Shown: in pieces, positions 59,352-64,000 of the stretch
Numbering within the stretch: position 1 is the first letter of the stretch
Layout of the letters: the number at the start of each line of letters is the position of its first letter
From: Ovoidimarina sediminis
GTDB lineage: Bacteria; Pseudomonadota; Alphaproteobacteria; Rhodobacterales; Rhodobacteraceae
Reading direction: 5' to 3'
Length of the DNA: 64,000 nt
Assembly: GCF_032586175.1 (NCBI RefSeq)
Contig: NZ_JAWHTE010000006.1
Coordinates: 159,246-223,245 of the forward strand
Made by a program: the position numbers and the translations under genes
The notes under the pieces: model-generated
Databases searched by the model: none
What the model was told of the DNA's origin: nothing
The model's input: the letters and a program-made list of their open reading frames with translations, nothing else

Positions 59352-60551
59352 ATGCTGAACGGTAAGCGCATACTCCTGATCATCGGCGGCGGAATCGCCG
59401 CCTTCAAGGCGCTAGACCTGATCCGCCGGCTGCGCGAACAGGGGGCAGAGGTGACGCCGGTTCTGACCAAGGCCGGGCAGGAATTCGTGACGCCTCTTTC
59501 GGTTTCGGCACTCGCGGCAAGCAAGGTCTACCTCGATCTCTTCGACCTGACCGACGAGGCCGAGATGGGGCATATCGAACTCAGCCGCGCGGCCGATCTG
59601 GTGGTCGTGGCCCCCGCCACCGCCGACCTGATGGCCAAGATGGCGGGTGGGCATGCCGACGATCTGGCCTCGACCCTTCTGATGGCCACCGACAAGCGCG
59701 TTCTGATCGCGCCTGCGATGAACGTCCGGATGTGGGAACATCCGGCAACGCAGCGCAATGCGGCGACGCTGAAGGACGATGGTGTTCTCTTCGCCGGGCC
59801 GGTCGAAGGTGCGATGGCCTGCGGCGAATTCGGCCCCGGCCGGATGTCGGAACCCCATGAGATCCTCGGGGATATCGAACGCGCGCTGGCGGGTGGGCCG
59901 CTTCGGGGCAGGCACGTGATCGTCACATCCGGCCCCACCCATGAGCCAATCGACCCGGTGCGATATATCGCCAACCGCTCCTCCGGCGCACAGGGCACCG
60001 CGATCGCGCGGGCGCTTGCCGCACTTGGCGCCGATGTCACCTTCGTCACCGGCCCGGCGAGCGTGCCGCCGCCGGGTGGCGTGCGTGTGGTTCGGGTGGA
60101 AACAGCGCAGGAGATGCTCAATGCCGTGACCGCGGCCCTGCCTGCCGATGCAGGCATCTTCGCCGCCGCAGTGGCCGACTGGCGGATGGCCGAGGCCGCC
60201 ACCTCGAAGATGAAGAAGGACGGAAGCGGGCGGCCCCCGTCCCTCGCCTTCGCCGAGAACCCCGATATCCTTGCCCATGTCTCGGGCCTTGGGGGAAACC
60301 GCCCCGCCCTCGTCGTGGGCTTCGCCGCCGAAACCGACGATGTGGTGGCCCATGCCACGGCAAAGCGCGCGCGCAAGGGCTGCGACTGGATCCTCGCCAA
60401 CGATGTGCGCCCGGAAACCGGGATCATGGGCGGCGGCGAAAACGCGGTGACGCTGATCACCGCCGACGGGGCTGAAGACTGGCCCCGCATGGCGAAGGGC
60501 GAGGTGGCGCGGAAGCTTGCCGCCCGCATCGCCGAGGCGTTTTCGGCATGA
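59352..60551 (+). CDS. coaBC: Phosphopantothenoylcysteine decarboxylase / phosphopantothenate-cysteine ligase
   Basis: Bifunctional coenzyme A biosynthesis enzyme, 399 residues. CoaC flavoprotein domain: IIGGGIAAFKALDLIRRL, MGHIELSRAAD active-site histidine, APAMNVRMWEHPATQ and MACGEFGPGRM cysteine. CoaB ligase domain: TSGPTHEPIDPVRYIANRSSG, AAVADWR, ILANDV. ATG 59352 is chosen; TTG 59316 would add twelve residues before MLNGKRILLI. Overlaps dut by four bases. Confidence 0.95.
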   Translation: MLNGKRILLIIGGGIAAFKALDLIRRLREQGAEVTPVLTKAGQEFVTPLSVSALAASKVYLDLFDLTDEAEMGHIELSRAADLVVVAPATADLMAKMAGGHADDLASTLLMATDKRVLIAPAMNVRMWEHPATQRNAATLKDDGVLFAGPVEGAMACGEFGPGRMSEPHEILGDIERALAGGPLRGRHVIVTSGPTHEPIDPVRYIANRSSGAQGTAIARALAALGADVTFVTGPASVPPPGGVRVVRVETAQEMLNAVTAALPADAGIFAAAVADWRMAEAATSKMKKDGSGRPPSLAFAENPDILAHVSGLGGNRPALVVGFAAETDDVVAHATAKRARKGCDWILANDVRPETGIMGGGENAVTLITADGAEDWPRMAKGEVARKLAARIAEAFSA

Positions 60552-61021
60552 ACACGTCGCCGGTTGTCGATGTCCTGCGCGAAGACGGCGCGGATCCCGG
60601 TATACCGCTTCCAAGCTATGAAACGGACGGGGCCGCCGGAGCGGATCTGAGGGCCAACCTGCCGGCAGACAGGCGCGCAGATGGAATCACCCTTGCCCCC
60701 GGCAGCCGGGCCCTCATTCCCACGGGGCTGCGCGTTCAGATCCCCGCCGGGTTCGAAATGCAGATCCGCCCCCGGTCGGGCCTCGCCCTGAAGCACGGGA
60801 TATCGCTGGCCAATGCAGTGGGTACCATAGACAGCGATTATCGCGGCCCGTTGGGCGTGATCCTGATCAATCTGGGTGACGCGCCTTTCACGGTCGGCCA
60901 TGGCGACCGCATCGCGCAGGCGGTGATCGCGCCCGTGGCGCGCGCAACCTTTGCCGAGGCGCGCAGGCTTGAACACACCGCCCGCGGCGCCGGCGGCTTC
61001 GGATCGACCGGGCGAACCTGA
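60548..61021 (+). CDS. dut: dUTP diphosphatase
   Basis: 157-residue trimeric dUTPase that keeps uracil out of DNA and makes dUMP. Five conserved motifs: AGADLRANL, PRSGLALKHGI, GTIDSDYRGPLGV, DRIAQAV and GAGGFGSTGR. Coupled to coaBC (four-base overlap), the common dfp-dut order; its last base is the first base of the next gene. Confidence 0.97.
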   Translation: MNTSPVVDVLREDGADPGIPLPSYETDGAAGADLRANLPADRRADGITLAPGSRALIPTGLRVQIPAGFEMQIRPRSGLALKHGISLANAVGTIDSDYRGPLGVILINLGDAPFTVGHGDRIAQAVIAPVARATFAEARRLEHTARGAGGFGSTGRT

Positions 61022-62061
61022 TGCTTCTTTTCCTGTGTCTCGCCGCCGGGCTCTGGCTGCTCGGCCGGATGCTCGGGGCGCCCCGCTCCGCCCGCTGGAT
61101 CATGATCGCGCTGCTTTATGTCGCGATCCTCGCCATCACGATCGCCTTCCCCGACACCCATCCGCTGCAATCCCTCGCGGGCGGAACAACTGCCGAATGG
61201 CTGGTGCTCGGCGGGCTCGTCGCTGCGGTCTGGGCCTATTCCATGGGGCTCAGACAGCTGAAATCCCGGGTCCGTCCGGAAAACCAGCCGCAGAACGACG
61301 CCGCGCGCAGTTCGGAAACCGAGATCGAACGCTATGCGCGGCACATCGTTCTGCGTGAACTCGGCGGGCAGGGCCAGAAGCGCCTGAAGGAGGCGAGGAT
61401 TCTGGTGATCGGCGCAGGCGGGCTTGGCAGCCCGGCGCTCATGTATCTGGCTGCCGCCGGGGTCGGCACCATCGGTGTGATCGACGACGACATCGTCACC
61501 AATTCCAACCTGCAGCGCCAGGTGATCCACACCGATGACCGGATCGGGATGCCCAAGGTTTTTTCCGCGCAGATGGCGATGGAGGCGCAAAACCCCTTCA
61601 TCACCGTGAAGCCCTATAACCGGAAGCTGACGGCGGAGATCGCGGAAGAGCTTTTCGCAGAGTACGACCTGATCCTCGACGGCACGGACGGCACCGACAG
61701 CCGCTATGCGATCAATGCGGCCGCCGTGGCGACGGGCACGCCGCTGATTTCAGGCGCGCTCTCGCAATGGGAAGGCCAGATCAGCACCTTCGCGCCGAGG
61801 GACGGCGCCCCCTGTTACCAATGCGTCTTCCCCGAACCGAACGCGCCCGGCCTCGCGCCAAGCTGTGCCGAGGGCGGGGTTCTGGGGCCGCTTCCCGGCG
61901 TGATCGGCACGATGATGGCGGTCGAGGCGATCAAGGAGCTGACGGGAACCGGCGAGGGCCTGAAGGGCCGCATGATGATCTATGATGCGCTTTTCGCCGA
62001 GGCCCGCGTTATCAAGCTGAAACGCCGCCCCGAGTGCTCGATTTGCGGCGGCAGCGCTTGA
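61021..62061 (+). CDS. ThiF/MoeB-family adenylyltransferase with N-terminal membrane segment
   Basis: 346 residues. Three hydrophobic helices (about 1-20, 26-42, 58-76) precede an E1-like domain (105-340): nucleotide loop VIGAGGLGSPALMYLAAAGVG, NSNLQRQVIHTDDRIGMPKV, zinc-ligand pairs CYQC and CSIC, and a cysteine in APSCAEGGVLGPLPG. It adenylates the C-terminal glycine of MoaD/ThiS-like proteins, probably at the membrane. No moaD/thiS gene is next to it. MoeB and ThiF are usually soluble, so the anchor is unusual. Confidence 0.88.
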   Translation: MLLFLCLAAGLWLLGRMLGAPRSARWIMIALLYVAILAITIAFPDTHPLQSLAGGTTAEWLVLGGLVAAVWAYSMGLRQLKSRVRPENQPQNDAARSSETEIERYARHIVLRELGGQGQKRLKEARILVIGAGGLGSPALMYLAAAGVGTIGVIDDDIVTNSNLQRQVIHTDDRIGMPKVFSAQMAMEAQNPFITVKPYNRKLTAEIAEELFAEYDLILDGTDGTDSRYAINAAAVATGTPLISGALSQWEGQISTFAPRDGAPCYQCVFPEPNAPGLAPSCAEGGVLGPLPGVIGTMMAVEAIKELTGTGEGLKGRMMIYDALFAEARVIKLKRRPECSICGGSA

Positions 62062-62119
62062 AGCCCCCCGGAACTACGCCATACTCCGCGCCAGTCCGAC
62101 AAGAATGGGGAGTTCTGCC

Positions 62120-62908
62120 ATGAAACGTATCGCCGCCGCGCTTGCCGCCGGCCTTTTTGCCACAGCCGCCCTCGCGGGCGGGCATCTGCCCGATCTCGAG
62201 GGCCGCGAAGTCGTGGTCGTCACCGAGAACGCCTATCCGCCGCTGCAATTCGTTGATCCCGCCTCGGGCAATGCGATCGGCTGGGAATACGACGCGATGG
62301 CGGAAATCGCCGAACGGCTGAACATTGATGTCGTCTACGAGAACATCAGCTGGGACGCGATGATTGCCGCCGTGGGCGAGGGCCAGTTCGACATGGGCAT
62401 GACCGGCATCACGATTCGCGAGGATCGGGCCGAAGTGGTGGATTTCTCCGAACCCTACATGCGGTCGGAAATGGTGATGATGGTGCGGGGCGATGAAGAG
62501 CGCTTTTCGAACGCTGCCGAATTCGCGGCGAACGAGGATCTTCTGATGGCCGCGCAGCCGGGCACGACGCCGTTCTACGTGGGCGTCTATGACGTGCTTG
62601 ACGGCAACGAGGCGAACCCTCGCATCATCCTGTTCGAAACCTTTGGCGCAGGCGTCCAGGCGCTTCGCACCGGTGATGTCGATCTCGTGCTGACCGACGG
62701 GACGGCAGGTGAAGGCTATGTTTCCGCTTCAGAGGGCGGGCTGAAGATCGTGGGCGAAAAGCTCGGGACCGAGGATTTCGGTTTCATCTTCCCGAAAGGT
62801 TCCGATCTCGTCGAGCCCATGAACGCGGCCATTGCCGACATGAAGGAAGACGGCACGATCGACGCGCTGAACAAGAAGTGGTTCCTTGACTTCAAAGTCG
62901 GCGGGTGA
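62120..62908 (+). CDS. Amino-acid-type ABC transporter substrate-binding protein
   Basis: 262 residues, family 3 solute receptor. Signal peptide MKRIAAALAAGLFATAALA; EVVVVTENAYPPLQFVDPASGNAIGWEYDAMAEIAERLN, GMTGITIREDRAEVVDFSEPYM and EDFGFIFPKGSDL. Ligand class probably an amino acid or opine; not further defined. ATG 62120 has GGGGAG seven bases upstream. It pairs with the permease 34 bases downstream. Confidence 0.9.
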   Translation: MKRIAAALAAGLFATAALAGGHLPDLEGREVVVVTENAYPPLQFVDPASGNAIGWEYDAMAEIAERLNIDVVYENISWDAMIAAVGEGQFDMGMTGITIREDRAEVVDFSEPYMRSEMVMMVRGDEERFSNAAEFAANEDLLMAAQPGTTPFYVGVYDVLDGNEANPRIILFETFGAGVQALRTGDVDLVLTDGTAGEGYVSASEGGLKIVGEKLGTEDFGFIFPKGSDLVEPMNAAIADMKEDGTIDALNKKWFLDFKVGG

Positions 62909-62942
62909 TCCCGGCCACCAGCGATAGACCGGGGGCCCGCGC

Positions 62943-63734
62943 GTGACGCCGGCCCCCGAACCCGACAAGGATTTCCCCTGGTGGCTGCTCGTCGCCGGGG
63001 GCATCGCGGTTTGGATGATCTACGCGGTCGTGGCCGACGACCTTTACCGCCAGGTGCTCACGACGCTGTCGAAAGGCGTCTGGATCACCATCTTCGTCAC
63101 CCTCGTCGGCTTCCTCAGCGCCTCGATCATCGGGCTTCTGCTGGCGACCGCGTCGCTCTCGAATTCGCTGATCCTCAGGCAATGCGCGCGCTTTTACATC
63201 GAGATCGTGCGCGGCGTGCCGATCATCGTTCTTCTGCTTTATGTCGCCTTCGTCTTCGCCCCTGCCCTTGTCGCGGCATGGAACTGGGTGGCCGAAACCG
63301 TGGGCTTCGATCCGATCCGCACCCGCGATTTCACGCTTCTCTGGCGCGCGATCCTGGCGCTTACGATCGGCTATTCGGCCTTCATCGCGGAGGTGTTTCG
63401 CGCCGGGCTTCAATCCATCGACAAGGGCCAGATCGAAGCGGCGGAAGCGCTGGGCCTTTCCCGCTGGCAGCGATTTCGCCTGATCATCTTTCCGCAGGCC
63501 TTTCGCATGATCCTGCCGCCGCTCGGCAACGATTTCATCGCGATGGTTAAGGATTCAAGCCTTGTCTCGGTACTTGGCGTGCTGGATGTCACACAATTGG
63601 GCAAGGTCACCGCCGCGGGCAACTTCCGGTATTTCGAAACTTACAACGTGGTCGCGCTGATCTATCTTCTGATGACTGTCACCCTATCGATGGCGCTCAG
63701 ACGCCTGGAACAGCGGTTGAGACAGAAACCCTAG
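62943..63734 (+). CDS. Amino-acid ABC transporter permease (HisM/GlnP family)
   Basis: 263 residues, five to six membrane helices, with the EAA loop GQIEAAEALGLSRWQRFRLIIFPQA and the family FYIEIVRGVPIIVLLLYVAFVF and DSSLVSVLGVLDVTQLGK segments. GTG start at 62943. The partner ATPase gene does not follow; the next gene is convergent. The stop overlaps that of the small lipoprotein gene. Confidence 0.92.
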   Translation: MTPAPEPDKDFPWWLLVAGGIAVWMIYAVVADDLYRQVLTTLSKGVWITIFVTLVGFLSASIIGLLLATASLSNSLILRQCARFYIEIVRGVPIIVLLLYVAFVFAPALVAAWNWVAETVGFDPIRTRDFTLLWRAILALTIGYSAFIAEVFRAGLQSIDKGQIEAAEALGLSRWQRFRLIIFPQAFRMILPPLGNDFIAMVKDSSLVSVLGVLDVTQLGKVTAAGNFRYFETYNVVALIYLLMTVTLSMALRRLEQRLRQKP

Positions 63735-63895
63735 AGTCCGGCCACAACGCCCGGCGCGCAACCCATGGTTTCGACGGATTTGACCGGATCATCCGGCCCG
63801 CATTCAGCGCCGGTGATAGGATAGGTGCCCGGCTCCGCACATGCGGCGAGGCTCAAGAGCAGAATAGCAAGCGGTGTCAGACGCGCGCGGGTCAT
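63731..63895 (-). CDS. Small lipoprotein, 54 residues
   Basis: ATG at 63895, preceded by AAGGAG, opens MTRARLTPLAILLLSLAAC: a signal ending in a LAAC lipobox with Cys at 19. The mature 36 residues include two further cysteines (GAECGPDDPV ... METMGCAPG-like tail) and stop with TAG sharing two bases with the permease stop. No family recognised. The size and lipobox suggest a small outer-membrane lipoprotein. The 105 bases beyond it hold only its upstream region. Confidence 0.75.
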   Translation of the reverse strand: MTRARLTPLAILLLSLAACAEPGTYPITGAECGPDDPVKSVETMGCAPGVVAGL

Positions 63896-64000
63896 GGCGA
63901 TCTCCTTGATTGCGTTGACACAAACCTAAAGCATCCGACTGAAAACCTGAATCGCGGGGATTCCTGTTGGAGCTGATTTGTGATTCATCCTGTCTGGGAG

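Noticed and set aside
63915..63943. TTGACA on the plus strand near the window end as a promoter
   Set aside because: A perfect -35 hexamer but no acceptable -10 at 16-18 bases (ACTGAA); no gene start is visible before the window ends.
1..64000. tRNA, rRNA, CRISPR, insertion sequence, integrase, toxin-antitoxin or defence genes
   Set aside because: Looked for on both strands; no T-loop/acceptor pairing in gaps, no regular repeats, no transposase or integrase motifs. Gaps are short and filled by core genes.

Overview
The window is a gene-dense stretch of a high-GC alphaproteobacterial chromosome. Gene content and order point to Rhodobacterales (the Rhodobacter/Roseobacter group): DUF1285-MoxR-DUF58-DUF4159, lpoA divergent from rsmI-yraN-gshB, glnD-murJ, an RpoHII-like sigma factor, ETF-QO, glcDEF, TRAP and polyamine transporters. 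I see no rRNA, tRNA, CRISPR array, insertion sequence, prophage or plasmid function. The region reads as core chromosome, mostly housekeeping and transport.

Layout. 1-3.5 kb: the 3' end of an HMG-CoA lyase gene and a dctPQM TRAP transporter. 3.5-9.8 kb: a potDBCA-type polyamine ABC transporter, divergent from a GntR/FCD regulator and a class III (putrescine-type) aminotransferase, with a repeated GTGTT/AACAC operator candidate between them. A succinate-semialdehyde dehydrogenase gene at 19-20.5 kb could supply a late step of the same catabolic route. 9.8-18 kb: a TrmN6-like methyltransferase, DUF2007, a polyprenyl diphosphate synthase, IspE, a secreted TPR protein, ETF-ubiquinone oxidoreductase and GreA. 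20.6-26.2 kb: an ECF sigma factor coupled to a membrane VWA protein, Hsp20 with an RpoH-like promoter, and three tandem secreted trypsin-like proteases. 26.3-30.3 kb: glycolate oxidase glcDEF with a promoter/operator candidate. 30.5-31.5 kb: two exported proteins of unknown role, one with a phage-tail-collar-like fold. 31.5-39 kb: a MoxR/DUF58/DUF4159/amidotransferase-like envelope operon with divergent DUF1285. 39-44 kb: MTA phosphorylase and small or hypothetical genes. 43.8-51 kb: trpS, a rhomboid-family protein lacking the catalytic residues, murJ, glnD and an LpoA-like lipoprotein. 51-58.5 kb: rsmI, yraN, gshB, an esterase, comM, a GST with an added Cys motif, a histidine phosphatase and rpoH. 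58.5-64 kb: chaN, coaBC, dut, a membrane-anchored MoeB/ThiF protein, an amino-acid ABC binding protein and permease, and a 54-residue lipoprotein.

The most unusual observations are: a canonical intrinsic terminator lying inside the signal-peptide codons of chaN, which is translationally coupled to rpoH; a predicted catalytically dead rhomboid; the GTGTT/AACAC repeat array controlling the polyamine locus; promoter/operator candidates for hsp20, rpoH, moxR and glcD; the tandem proteases sharing a C-terminal F-[LV]-R-P tail; and the secreted collar-like protein. I found no clearly new defence or mobile system. No database search was run: family assignments rest on recognised motifs, and start sites were chosen from Shine-Dalgarno spacing and overlap with neighbours.
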